DNA of 64,000 nt from Rostratula benghalensis. Lineage: Eukaryota > Chordata > Aves > Charadriiformes > Rostratulidae. Made by a program: the position numbers and the translations under genes. Location: NCBI GenBank assembly GCA_013399305.1, contig VXAI01000095.1, positions 1,884,256 to 1,948,255 on the forward strand. Reading direction: 5' to 3'. This document shows, piece after piece, positions 11,128 to 21,396 of this stretch; positions within the stretch are counted from its first letter, which is position 1, and every line of letters begins with the position of its first letter. The notes beneath the pieces are model-generated. The model was not told the origin of the DNA. It saw only the letters and a list, made by a program, of their open reading frames with translations, and made no database searches.

Positions 11128-11135
11128 TATATACA
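11128..11135 (-). promoter_or_regulatory. Pumilio-type motif UGUAUAUA just after MEF2A stop
   Basis: A perfect UGUANAUA match about 100 nt past the stop codon, within a TA/TG-rich simple tract at about 11087-11145. It is retained in both short and long 3' UTR forms. Confidence 0.35.
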
Positions 11136-11231
11136 TATAAATATACTTGTTTCATGTCCTTATTTATAAATTTAGATATGTCAGGACAGTTCATTTTGAG
11201 AACACAAAAGTGAAGAGGCAACACCGCAAGC

Positions 11232-11419
11232 TTATGTCACCCAGGTGTCCATCCTCATTCGTTTTACCGACGGACTCTCCCGATCTTCGGAATTGGGTGG
11301 CCTTCCCAGCACCACGGGTGAATGGAAATCGCTTCTCGGGTCTTCCCGATCGCTGCCGTCGTAGGAGCTGCTGGAGCTGCTGAGACTGTCAACAGGAGAG
11401 CGGCCCATTTCCTGCCGCG

Positions 11420-11454
<35 letters not shown>

Positions 11455-11616
11455 GGCGGCGGCGGCTGCGGCTGCGGCTGCTGCGGCTGCTGCTGCTGCG
11501 GGAACCCAGAGGGAGTCACACGGTCCCGGGGAGGTGAAATCGGTTCGGATTTTATGTTGATGTTTTGGTTGGTATTAATGGATAAGTTTGAACCCTGAGA
11601 TAGCTGGCTGCCAGTA
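11232..11616 (-). CDS. MEF2A: MEF2A terminal coding exon (C-terminal activation domain, polyQ, NLS)
   Basis: This exon completes Val-372 and encodes residues 373-499 plus TAA (numbering for the alpha1, no-beta form). The acceptor is CCCAG|T, and GT|T plus ACT GGC AGC CAG restores [11 protein letters not shown], matching the family. Visible elements are the phospho-sumoyl switch IKSEPISP (K394, S399), a Pro/Gln tract with 11 uninterrupted Gln (427-437), the [11 protein letters not shown] block with a Ser run, [12 protein letters not shown], and the C-terminal nuclear localisation signal [12 protein letters not shown]. In the family this half recruits coactivators and is regulated by CDK5, calcineurin and sumoylation. 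The open frame extends about 36 codons upstream into the intron, but those residues are not family-like. Confidence 0.97.
11421..11453 (-). repeat. MEF2A: pure (CAG)11 repeat in MEF2A coding exon
   Basis: Eleven uninterrupted CTG units on the + strand are CAG codons on the gene strand and encode 11 glutamines, next to a mixed Pro/Gln segment. The corresponding tract is length-polymorphic in human MEF2A. The absence of CAA interruptions suggests it may vary here too. Confidence 0.9.
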
Positions 11617-12084
11617 CTGGGAAAAAGAAAACCAAAAAGCAGAAATAAGAAAACACAAAGACGGAAAAGACGGTGACAATTCATGTGCCTGCACCGGTGT
11701 GCTCCTGGGGTCACCACCCTCAAAGTGAGTATGTATCAGGTGCTACTTACTGAGGTGAAGAAACAAAGTTGAAAAAGGCATTAATTAAAGGTCTGAACTG
11801 CAGTCATAGGAGCTAAAACCAAACAGAAGTATTGCCTATTTCCAAACATTTAAGTTGACCGGGTGACTCCTGTGCGAGAAGCTGGGCCTGTGGGGACACA
11901 GCTGGGGGACTGAACTGACAAAGGGACAAGCAACGTGGAAGGTGAATGCTTTTCCAGCCGAGGAGCAAACCTGAAAGGCAACGCACCATCACCAGCGGAC
12001 AAGAAATTAAAATGCCTTTGTGCTGAGTACCTCCTGGTGCAGACGACCCCGTTAAGTGGCACACGGCCAGCGGGGGGTACTTAC
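11617..12084 (-). other. MEF2A: MEF2A last intron (468 nt)
   Basis: GT/AG intron with donor GTAAGTACC and acceptor TTTTTCCCAG. It is short. If retained, the frame runs CTC GTG TAA, so translation stops at the exon boundary. Nothing else was seen in it. Confidence 0.9.
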
Positions 12085-12211
12085 ACGAGGGAGCTGAGGG
12101 CGGCTGGGCCGAGGTGGTGCTGCTGCCAGGCAGAGACCTGTCCCAGGGACAGCATTCCCGGGGAGTTAAACCCCTGCAGGGCAGACAGGTCTGCGCTAGT
12201 CAAGGAGTAAT
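12085..12211 (-). CDS. MEF2A: MEF2A coding exon, transactivation segment ([13 protein letters not shown])
   Basis: 127 nt, encoding residues from Asp-330 (split codon G|AT) to the first two bases of Val-372. The translation runs [20 protein letters not shown], then [15 protein letters not shown], then PAALSSLV, diagnostic of MEF2A. The acceptor is CCTTCTAG|AT and the donor is GT|GTAAGT. The Pro in [10 protein letters not shown] replaces a Gln in the human protein as I remember it, and is the only obvious difference in this otherwise strongly conserved exon. Confidence 0.96.
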
Positions 12212-15200
12212 CTAGAAGGGGAGAAACAGACAGAAGAACGGAGCTGATCGATTTTTGTTACACACACGTGTGTAAATACATGAGAACACACGTGGTGCAC
12301 ACGAACAGAAAGGCTTTTGCCCAGAACAGATAAACTCAAGTGACCCAAAGAGGTCCAAAAGTGAAAACTGAAGTCCGGGGCACGTAAGCCTGCAAACAAC
12401 AAAATTTTTTGCGTTCTCCTTTCAATTCCTACATCTTGCTGTCTCTCGGAGCTTCTTCTAAACCCACAGGAACAACATTATTTATGCGTCTTTCCGCAGG
12501 CACAGGGGCTGGATGCCCAAGGGGCGTATGACCAAAGTCACCGCAGCCGGGAGCCTCGGTGACCCCTCTGCCCGCTGCATTTGTGCCATCCCACCATAAC
12601 GGGTCACACCCGCCCCCTCCCCACAGCAGCTTCACTCGGTGCTTTGCTTAAACTGCCATCTCTGTATCAAATAAACAAATGGGACCTCTTAATTTAGAGC
12701 AAAAGCTACAATTATTTAGAAATACAACTGAAATGGATCATAAAAACTACAACAGATCCCTAACGAGCAGTCAGGGACTGGCTGTTACTTTTGGCCAAGC
12801 TCGAATGCTTCAAGAGTTCTCACTTCACTCACACAGGAAACCTTATTTTCACTTTATCACTCGTGCTTTTCTTTCAGGTTTTAAAACAAAGCTGCAAATG
12901 CTTCTCTGCTTTTAATTATTTTGTAATAGAGCTTCCTTAAAACAATTTCTAGTCTCTGGAGAACGTGACAAAGCGCAGCAGCCAAACTTACTGTACTCTC
13001 CCAGCACATGAACCAAAATATTTTTGAGAATTTTGCAATATTCCCCTAATACACCTCCCTCGTTGTGATGGACCTCTCAAGACAAGCTTTCTTGAACAAT
13101 CTCCGAAGCCCCTGCGAAGCTCAGCTGCGCCCCTGGGGAAGGAGCTGCCTCAGTTGCCCTTTTCCTCCCCTTTCACTTCCTCTCCCTTGACGTTGTTGTG
13201 GGAACTCTGAAAAAACCCCACAAGCATTTCTGCCCCGATGCAGTGAGATTTTTCCCCAAGCTGATCAATCCAAAGCCCTTTTGCAACACTGACACAAAAC
13301 CTAAATAACAATAATAATAATAAAAAAATAAAACCAGAGCCCCCGATGCCAAGGCCATGGACTCAGCCTTCCAAGCAGCCAGACCTACAGCAACCTCCAA
13401 GTGCAGAGGAAACGTGAGCACTGGAGATTGATGCGCCGTTCAGTGCCGATGGAACAGCCCCCCTGAATAAAACCTTTGTAGGAATTCGGTTTCCACGTAG
13501 GTTTTTTTTTTTCCTCTTTGCAATTACAGCTTTTATGATAATGGACCATTAACCACTGGCCATTTAGACAGAATGTGTCTGGTGACAGGGGTTTGAGGAG
13601 CCACTTTCCTGAAGAGCACGTGTGGCACTACCCTGTCCCTGCACAATGGTGTATCTGCTGGCAGTAAGAGCAGGACACCAAGCTCTACACGAGTGGCCTC
13701 GCACAAGATGGAGAAGTCGCGCAGAGAAGAGAGTGCCTCCTCCGTGATGGGAACAAGAGGACACCTTGGAAGTCCCTGCCATTGCAAATTAACTCCCCTA
13801 AAGTCAGTAAGAATTTATGGCTAGATACACTCTGCTCAAGTTAAGTTACTGTTTAACTGATCTCTGTGGGGTTTTAATATTTTCTTTAAATGCCTAGACT
13901 GTTCTAGAACTCAGTAACTTGGTTTCTGGCCCTTCCTCCAGTGAACTGCAGAAGAATGCAGGTCTTCTCCGGCAACACCAATTAAATAAAATAGTGTATT
14001 TGTGCAAAACTGATATCCAACCTTTTAATTAAGGACCTAAGAGCTGAATCTCTCTTTTCCAGCCCTGAAAAACCCCAATCAACGCAGAAGAACAATTCAG
14101 GTGCCCACATTTTATCTTAGGCCTTGAACTGCAAAACTGTCCTTGCTGCAGGAGTGCAGACTACCCCGAGGATACCCTCAGACAATCGGGTTTCCACATC
14201 AAATTTCTTTTTGCAAATCCCCTGAAAGGCCCAATCTAATGGAAACAATTTTAAAGTGTTTGGAAAACACAAGAGGCTAAAAGCTTTTCACAAATTATTG
14301 CATTATCAAAGGAAATGGGCTGGTTTTTAAAATCTCATCCCAGAGATAACAGCACGTGTCCATTGCATACAACACCGGTTTCATTGTCTTTGCTGCTTCC
14401 CGAGACGCAGGCTCCAGCCCCGTTTGGCCATGGGGTTAGGGGTTGTTCTGTGTGTGGGACACACACAACACTTGGGTTGTTTTTTTTAAATTTGTCCTGA
14501 CCCTTGCCCAAGAGTAAGAACATTGGGTCCAGGGAAGAGATGGTACCAGGGCATCTCCTCTACTGGAGGATTCTTTGACAGAAAGATGAGAACCACCCCC
14601 TCAGGCTCTTTTCTCCAGCCAGAGCCAGCGCTCAGCAGCCAGATGTGGGAGCTCTCTAGCGTGGCTCAGTTCCTAAGATCTATCGCTGCAAGAGAAATAA
14701 GCAATTTATTTTTTTTTTAAACCTGAAAGCCTACCAAATAAGACTTAGATATAAACACTACCAGCAGCACAGCAGTTCCCCATTCAGAAATTCCTATTTT
14801 AACAAGTCATAGCACTTACATTTGAACACCTTAATTAGATTTCACCTAAAAAGAACAGCAAACTGAGGAATTATTTCCATTATTTTCCTTTTTGTTTTTA
14901 ACCAATACCTGGTTTAATGCCAATACATTTTTGAAGCCAGAGTTACCTGCAAGGCAGTTCCTCTGCAGGTGCATTTGGAAATTTAACCATGCACCACAGA
15001 TCGGCAGTGATCAACCCATCAATGCTGCAGCCTTTCAAGGAAACGATTTAAGAAATTCCTTCACTGGTAACAGAGAGGGTCTGTAACTGCCAGAGAACCT
15101 TGAGACTGAAGTCAAAATTAACTCCATTGGTGAGGAGACCAAGTAGGAGGCACCTCATCACGAGCTACTTCCCAAACCAGCAAAGCGATTAGCACTTCTA

Positions 15201-15781
15201 TTGCCGGATCCCTTGGATCATGCCCATCCTGGATAAAAGTGGTTTGAAGGTCTTTCAGACAATAGACTCTCCATGGTGAAATGCTGACAGCGCCTTCCCC
15301 CGAGTCCCCACCTCTCCCTCAATAAAGCTCCTGAAGAGGAGAAGGCCCTCTCTGGGCTTTGTACATCAGGGCTTTCTTCTAAATCGAAAGCCCTTGTAGC
15401 ATCCGATTCCCTCCTGCTGTTGGATCTGAGCAGAGGGGAACAAAAGGGACAGTGTGCTCTGAAGTATCCACGTCTGCTCTAAGAGTCAGACTTTTCATTT
15501 CTCCATGGATCCCTGACTGCCAGCGCTACCAGCAAGGCGTTTTCCCGTCTCTGCATTCAGCTGTGCCCAGCCCGACTGACTGAAAGCTCCTTCCCGCTGC
15601 AAGTCTCAACACTTACACATTTTACCAGCTAAAGGCTCAGTTCTGATGAATAAGAGCCTTCATTTGAACTGTACAGGAAAATAAAGTGAAGTGTCACAGA
15701 AATGCAAATTTTCTGGGCTTATGACTCAGAAGAGCCTCGTGCATCCGACAAAGGGAGCCCCTGATGAAAGAGAGCACTTAC
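12212..15781 (-). other. MEF2A: MEF2A intron (3570 nt)
   Basis: GT/AG intron (donor GTAAGTGC). It holds no recognisable exon. A pair of CACGTG E-boxes lies at 12265-12270 and 12289-12294, the first inside a 12-bp palindrome, and an (AAT)n run lies near 13307-13330. The remainder is unremarkable unique sequence. Confidence 0.85.
12265..12294. promoter_or_regulatory. paired CACGTG E-boxes, 24 bp apart
   Basis: CACGTG occurs at 12265-12270, centred in the palindrome ACACACGTGTGT (12262-12273), and again at 12289-12294. Such pairs are bound by bHLH factors (USF, MYC, CLOCK/BMAL types). They lie about 55 bp inside the intron next to the 12085-12211 exon. Function is not shown. Confidence 0.25.
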
Positions 15782-15908
15782 CAGTGTTGTAGGCAGTAGG
15801 CATGGCCGAGTACACCAGGCCCTGCGGAGGCAAGCTGGGAGTTGTCACAGACACCACAGGGGTAGCAAGAGGCTGTGTAGACTGAGAACTACTTATCCTT
15901 TGGGTATT
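15782..15908 (-). CDS. MEF2A: MEF2A coding exon with the p38 phosphorylation sites
   Basis: 127 nt, residues 288-329 plus one base. The translation NTQRISSSQSTQPLATPVV, continuing SVTTPSLPPQGLVYSAMPTAYNT, matches MEF2A. It contains the two Thr-Pro sites equivalent to human T312 and T319 (T303 and T310 here), which p38 MAP kinase phosphorylates to raise transcriptional activity. The acceptor is GTTTATAG|AAT and the donor is G|GTAAGTGC. It joins either the beta microexon or, when beta is skipped, the 21206-21396 exon, in phase 0. Confidence 0.96.
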
Positions 15909-18900
15909 CTATAAACGATTAAAAATAACAGCATGTCTTGTGATAGCGGTTAGAACAATGGAAAATCAAGCACTAATATAAAAACGGCATTCGATGAAAA
16001 TGCGTTGCTTTATTTTTTAGTTAGGAATAGATCCTTTTTGTCAGGACAGATTTTCTACACAAGCCAGAACATTTCAAGACCACCCAAATGATCTTCTGCA
16101 ATGAAGAATTAAGAACTCACTGGTTCACTTCCCGTGCATGCAGATTTCAATAGTGTTAGAGTCACAGGACACACAAATAAATGCAATGACTTAGGGATAA
16201 CACACAACGATTCTCAGAAGTTCTTAAGTGATTTAAGAGTTTTTTGTCTCAATTTTTGAAGGGGTTTTAGCGCAGATGGTAAAAGCAAGTTCTACCAGAA
16301 AAGTCTCCCACTTCCCAGTTGTTTATTTAATTTTCAAAATTTTAGCTGCCAGTTTTGACACTGTGCTGACTACACCTGTCCTGAAAGGAACACAGAGATC
16401 TTCTAAATTTGTGTTGATAAGACCTCGGTGATAAAATAATCTTGCTGTTCCCATGGTTCCTGAGAAACCGAGAGAGTACTTGTTATAATGCAGATATGTT
16501 TCAAAGCAAATGACATTTGAGTTCACGCAGAGCAACTGTGCTTTCTGACAGGAAAAATGGCTCAAGTAGATTGTCTCAGATTATCTGCTCTAACTGCAGG
16601 CTCGACGTGGCTTTTTAATAACAGAATGAAAATCTGTGGCAAACACATCACTCAAATTCAGCTCTTCAACCAAATCTGCTGTTCAGGGAACCGTGTGCTA
16701 AAGCCTGTGGTGAATGCCACCAGACAGCAAAGCTGCTGTCACAGAGCGCACCGCTCTGCACGGAGGCAAGTTCAAACCCTGCTTCAGCACAACAAGTTCA
16801 CCAGCATTTAGTCGAGCCAGATAGTGCCAAAAACAGGAAAAGCCAAATTTTTTATTTTTAAATAACAGATACTCAGTTTCACCTGCAGAACTCTTTGAAA
16901 CACTAGAAGTAGCAGAAGTCTCCCCATTCTGTATTTCTACATTTTTATAGAACCCTTCCCAGTGAAAGGAGCCAGACTGCAAACTGCTGAAAATACCTTT
17001 ATAAAGCAAAGTGCTCTCTAGCTCTGAAAATCACTGCTACAAAAGTGGCAGGTTTTCCATCTATTTGGTAGAGTTCCATTTCCTAGCTTTGAAGGATTGA
17101 AGCTGCTTTACTTTTTCCTCATTTTGGACAGGTACACAAGTATTTCAATATCTGCAGCACTTCAATTTTTTTCCTCCACTCTGATCTTGAGAGAGTGAGC
17201 AGTATTAAAAATGCATGATTCCCTTGATAATAATGGAATGAGCAGGTACAGAAACACGGCTCTAATCCATTTTAAGCTTAAACTTGTGAAGGTGAATTGA
17301 GGGCTATCAATCCTTGCCCTGTATCTTTCCAATTTAAAGGAAAGAATTGTACCACAGCTACCAAATTATAATGAGCTACCATCTCCCACTGCCTACCAGT
17401 TCCTGATCTCTGTCCTGTCCAGCTGCTGCTGAACCCCCCACCTTGGAGTCCTGTAAGAACTGGGAGACTCTGGCATTTTTCCAGCCAATGCACCCAATTT
17501 TGCTTTCAGAGCTCCCAGAGAAAGTCCCATCCGTTTTCTGTTTAATTTATACCTTTGAATCACTTCTGCACTTCTGAAAATCTCTGCTAGACCAACTTTA
17601 TCTGGCATAAAGATAAGTTATTAGAGCTGATTTTTGTGTCTGTCAGCAATTGACCTTTTTCCAAAGCTATCTTGGATGGCAGCCTAAGAAGTTGGGATTA
17701 CTGCATAATGGAAAAGTTAGAGGAGGATACTGGGAAAACAAACCAGACCAAAGGATTTCCCCATGGGATTTTTTTATGGTGGTGTTTTTTTTTAAGAGTG
17801 GCTAATAAAGGTGGTTTTCAGAAGTAGTATCTTTCTGAATATAGTTCCTAAATGCTTGGCCACGCAAAACACTAAGAAATATTTAGGTGTGTCTAATATT
17901 TGTTGTACTTGGAGATTCACCCAAAGATTCATGCCAATTTTCAGGATATTTTTTTTACATTATTTTTTGAACTGGCACAAATTATCATAGTAACAGGAAG
18001 AATTCTGTCTTTATTTCATGCAGTGCTCCTGTTCCTGCTTTGTCTTGTGTTCAGTGCTCAGCCACAGAGGATGGCTGTTCACAGACGCGATTCGGGACTG
18101 CTTTTGGGCACTGGAATTGGCAGAAATTAGGGTAAGAAGAGACAACGGTGCAGGTGTACTTCATATTTCTTTACCACCTTTGAGGCAGCCACTGCTACCT
18201 TTCCTTTGTGTGAGCTTTCCTCTCGCAGAGGAGCCCAGGGTAGAAAACCACTAGAGGGCCCACGCTGCACACAGCAGCTGGGATCCACCCGCCCTCGGCA
18301 AACCCCGCTGCTCCCCACTGCAGAGAGCAAAGCAGTTTTCAGCAGGTAGGGATACCTTCACTCAGCTGCCTTTGCATAATCCCAATCGCAATGCGATACT
18401 GATTCAGGGTTTTTACATTGAATTAAAGCTCTGTTTCTTGCAGTGGAAACCAGAGAGTCTATAAATGTGAGAGGAACATGCATGACAGCTGTTTGTAACT
18501 GCAAGTCATTGCAATAAACCTTAAAAATTTAAATATTAACTTCCAAAAATCGTTTCGCCTTACTTTTGTAAATCTATTGCTCATGTTTAAGGTAAAAAAA
18601 CAAATCAACAAACGGCATGCATTCGTCAAATATATCTAAATCTCTACATTTTCCATGCTTTCATGCAATTAGAGCCTCATATTAGCAACAGGTCCATGTT
18701 CAAAACCCAATCAAGGGATGTAACAGGCAGATTTCTTTGTGTGTCTTTACAATCACCCTCTGATGCAGCATCTTCTGCATGGTTTGTGCTACAGCAGCTA
18801 AACAATTTGCAAATTGCTCTAAAAATAAGCTACGAATTATTTTAGCCTTACGTTATTTTCCAGACAGAATGCCAAATGTTAAAACCTTTTGGAAAAAAAT

Positions 18901-19525
18901 AGAAAACACACAGATCCCAAGAGTTTCCTTTGAAAAGCAGAATATCTTTCCACTGGAAAAAAGGTAGAATTATTCATCTGCAATTCTCTATTCCTTTTGG
19001 TAAACAGGGAACACCCCTGTGGTTTGATAATCTCACGCAGGATGAAATAATTCCAACCTCCAAAAAGGTGACCTCACCAGCAATGATGTCATCTCCTTGA
19101 AAATAAGAGAAGTAATACAGGGCTTGTGTTACAATCTGAAGAACTTCACGAGTGAAGCCACTTTCTAAAAATATGCCAAAAACTGAAGGGGTGATAAGTG
19201 GGTATTTATATTTTACATAAAAGACGGTAAATATCCTACACACATGGACAGTTACTCTGTAAGGCTCTTTTTCCAATGTTCCCTCCAAGAAAAACAGAAA
19301 TATTTTCAGGAAAAAAATGGAAGTTTACAAATGGAAAGCACTAGACTTTGGATGTATTTTCAACTTGGTCGGGTTTGCATTTTGATAAAACAAATGTATT
19401 TTTGTCTGCTACCAAGGGAACACTGGAATTATTTAAGATATGTAATGAAGCTACAGTTAAAAAACTGTAGTAAAAGACATTTTCAGCATCTTGCTCTCTC
19501 TCATCAAACAGTAGCCCAAACTCAC
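15909..19525 (-). other. MEF2A: MEF2A intron between beta microexon and p38-site exon (3617 nt)
   Basis: The donor is GTGAGTTTG after the beta exon and the acceptor is TTTATAG. No further exon was recognised. The frames at 16323-16811, 18018-18254 and elsewhere do not resemble known proteins. Confidence 0.85.
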
Positions 19526-19549
19526 CAACTCCAATTCATCCTCCTCCGA
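19526..19549 (-). CDS. MEF2A: MEF2A beta microexon (24 nt, SEEDELEL)
   Basis: Eight codons, TCG GAG GAG GAT GAA TTG GAG TTG, lie between TACAG and GTGAGT and are phase 0 on both sides. They correspond to the acidic beta domain of MEF2 proteins (SEEEELEL-like in mammals), an optional exon enriched in striated muscle and neurons that boosts transactivation. The upstream acceptor is weak: the pyrimidine tract is broken by GCTGAG just before TACAG, as expected for a regulated microexon. It is too short to appear as an independent open frame. Including it takes the protein from 499 to 507 residues (alpha1). Confidence 0.93.
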
Positions 19550-19583
19550 CTGTACTCAGCAAACAAGAGGGATAACACAGTTA

Positions 19584-19593
19584 CTAAAAATAG
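19584..19593. promoter_or_regulatory. perfect MEF2 consensus 35 bp upstream of beta exon
   Basis: CTAAAAATAG matches CTAWWWWTAG exactly. It is the closest of four such matches in the gene to any exon. MEF2 genes are known to be autoregulated, but chance predicts two or three matches in 64 kb of this composition. Confidence 0.3.
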
Positions 19594-21000
19594 CATTGCT
19601 TTCAAAAATGAAAGAAAAAGTCATGCTTCTGCTTCAGGACTTTTATATCTTTTAATCAGCAATGTCAATTTTTCACCCAATTCTGTAAATAACACTACTA
19701 GGAAGCATAGTATTTTACATAGCTCAGGTCAGTTAAAAAAATACCATTCTGAAAGAACACATGCTTTGGCAAAATTTGTGCAGAAAGCGCTTAGTTAAAA
19801 CAAGGACACAGCTACACATTGACAACACATGGAGGTGAGGAGCAAAGCAGTTTCTAAGCTGGACTGATCCAATGAACACCCACTCAGTAACAAAATCCTT
19901 TCCACAGACAACCATCACACCTTCCCAGCACCTCTGCTCTGAAACCCCTTTCCACATTCCTCAGAGACAGACAAAATCTAAGTTGAGTGTTACATTTTTC
20001 TTAACACCACAACAGTAAATAGGTACCTACACTACTAACATTGGAACAAGCGCATTAGCAAGATCCTCTGTTTATATCTTATTTCTAATTAATTTTAAAG
20101 TGTAATTTTCACTTTAATAATCAGCCAGTCTGTTTCATGTGTCTTCTACACTTCAGTATTCCTAGAAAAAACTAAAACTTCAAGAATCATTTACTCCGAG
20201 GATAATGATAGCTTTTGTTACTTGGATTAATTTTATATTATTCATCACGAATACCAGTAACAAATGTAGGCACTTGTGGTAACTGAAAAACAAATAAGAA
20301 TTACCCAGAGAGTACTTGTATTGTTTATATCCTGCTACTCTTGGTTATGGTTCATTCTTCCACATACAGAAAATGTACACACAGATGTTTAAAATTTCTA
20401 CATGACAGTGAAAGACTAAGACCAAAGGATCTGGCCAACTGAATTAAAGGAAACATGGAGTAACTCTTCCTGAAAGACCTGTTCCGGTCTCAATGCTGCG
20501 GTTGCCTCACGCCTGACACGACACTCGAGTGCTATTCCATACCCAGGCTGAACAAGCATTGCCACCAACACACCAACCCGCACAGCAGCACCAAAAAGTA
20601 CACAAAGAGGAACCGAGCCTGATCCTCATGACTTTTATGCCTCCACCAGAGACACGACATCCCCCACAGGACACAGCAGACTGCATTCCTGCACACCACA
20701 TCAAACAAGCCGTTCATTACCACTGAAGCTACATTTTACATCCCACAAGCACTGCAACCCAGGAAAACCAGGTACCAAGTGTGCTTTAGGGCACTTTAAT
20801 AGAGTTCACACCACCAGTAAGATCAGCCATTCCTCCACAGAATAACGTGTAACCCTTTTTAATCCCACATCTTCCAAACCAGCAAAGCTCTCGGTACCAG
20901 GCCAGTGGGATGTCAAATCAAAACAAAATCCTAATCTATGTCTCTAGAATTGCACTCTAACTGTGTTTAGGTCAGACTTGCTATTTTAAACTAGTACACT

Positions 21001-21024
21001 TAAATAAATAAATAAATAAATAAG
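21001..21024. repeat. (TAAA)6 microsatellite
   Basis: Six tetranucleotide units (five TAAA and one TAAG) lie in the intron upstream of the beta microexon. Confidence 0.9.
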
Positions 21025-21205
21025 ATTCCTTACAAAATTAACTTCTCCCAAGGTAACAATTTAGCTTTTCATTTGTGAAATTTCAGAATACAAACACCTT
21101 TCTATTGCTGTAACCTACGTTAAGCAGGTGAGATTTCTCCCTGTGCATGCAGACAGAACAGTTCATTTTTACAAAGCCAGGCAAAGAACCAATGTTTCAA
21201 CTTAC

Positions 21206-21396
21206 CAATGGTGGCATCATACCCTTGCTGGAGGGCGGGATGACGACACGGAGGTCAGGTTTGCGATTGTTCATTCCAAGATTGCCACCTCCAGGAGGAG
21301 GTGGAGACTTTGTAGGCATGACTTTGCCTAAGCCATTCCCACCACCACCAGTTCCAAGCAGACTTGGTGAAGCTCGAGAATTCACAAAACCATTTC
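21206..21396 (-). CDS. MEF2A: MEF2A coding exon with MAP-kinase docking site
   Basis: 191 nt, completing Gly-224 and encoding residues through Leu-287. The translation begins [20 protein letters not shown] and contains [20 protein letters not shown] and then the p38 docking motif [11 protein letters not shown] (about 268-278), ending SSKGMMPPL. The acceptor is CTTTCAG|GA and the donor is TTG|GTAAGT, phase 0. A Gly-rich insertion (GTGGGG) replaces the less repetitive sequence I recall from mammals. The TKSPPPP site is a known regulatory serine region in the family. Confidence 0.97.

Larger units (their letters stand above)
7600..11231 (-). other. MEF2A: MEF2A 3' untranslated region (about 3.6 kb)
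   Basis: This is the continuation of the MEF2A terminal exon past the TAA at 11232-11234. It is largely A/T-rich, with GC-rich islands near 8380-8470 and 9130-9540. It contains three perfect Pumilio-type UGUANAUA motifs (9802-9809, 10128-10135, 11128-11135) and candidate poly(A) signals at 10663-10668, 10615-10620 and 7625-7630. The far end at about 7600 is inferred. The mammalian MEF2A 3' UTR is known to act as a translational repressor, so this block is likely to be regulatory. The 148-codon frame on the + strand at 9159-9605 shows no recognisable features. Confidence 0.75.
19550..21205 (-). other. MEF2A: MEF2A intron upstream of beta microexon (1656 nt)
   Basis: The donor is GTAAGTTG at 21205 and the acceptor TACAG is at 19550. 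The proximal part carries a perfect MEF2 consensus (19584-19593), a possible branch point AGTAAC and GCATG motifs (19622-19626, 19763-19767), candidates for RBFOX binding. A (TAAA)n microsatellite is at 21001-21024. Confidence 0.85.

Noticed and set aside
11232..11723. Reading the terminal MEF2A frame as starting at the upstream ATG (163 codons)
   Set aside because: The first 36 codons lie in intron. The CCCAG acceptor at 11616/11617 joins the previous exon in phase and restores the family sequence.
19244..19798. 184-codon + strand frame over the beta microexon
   Set aside because: It is an antisense shadow across the microexon and A-rich intron, with no recognisable features.
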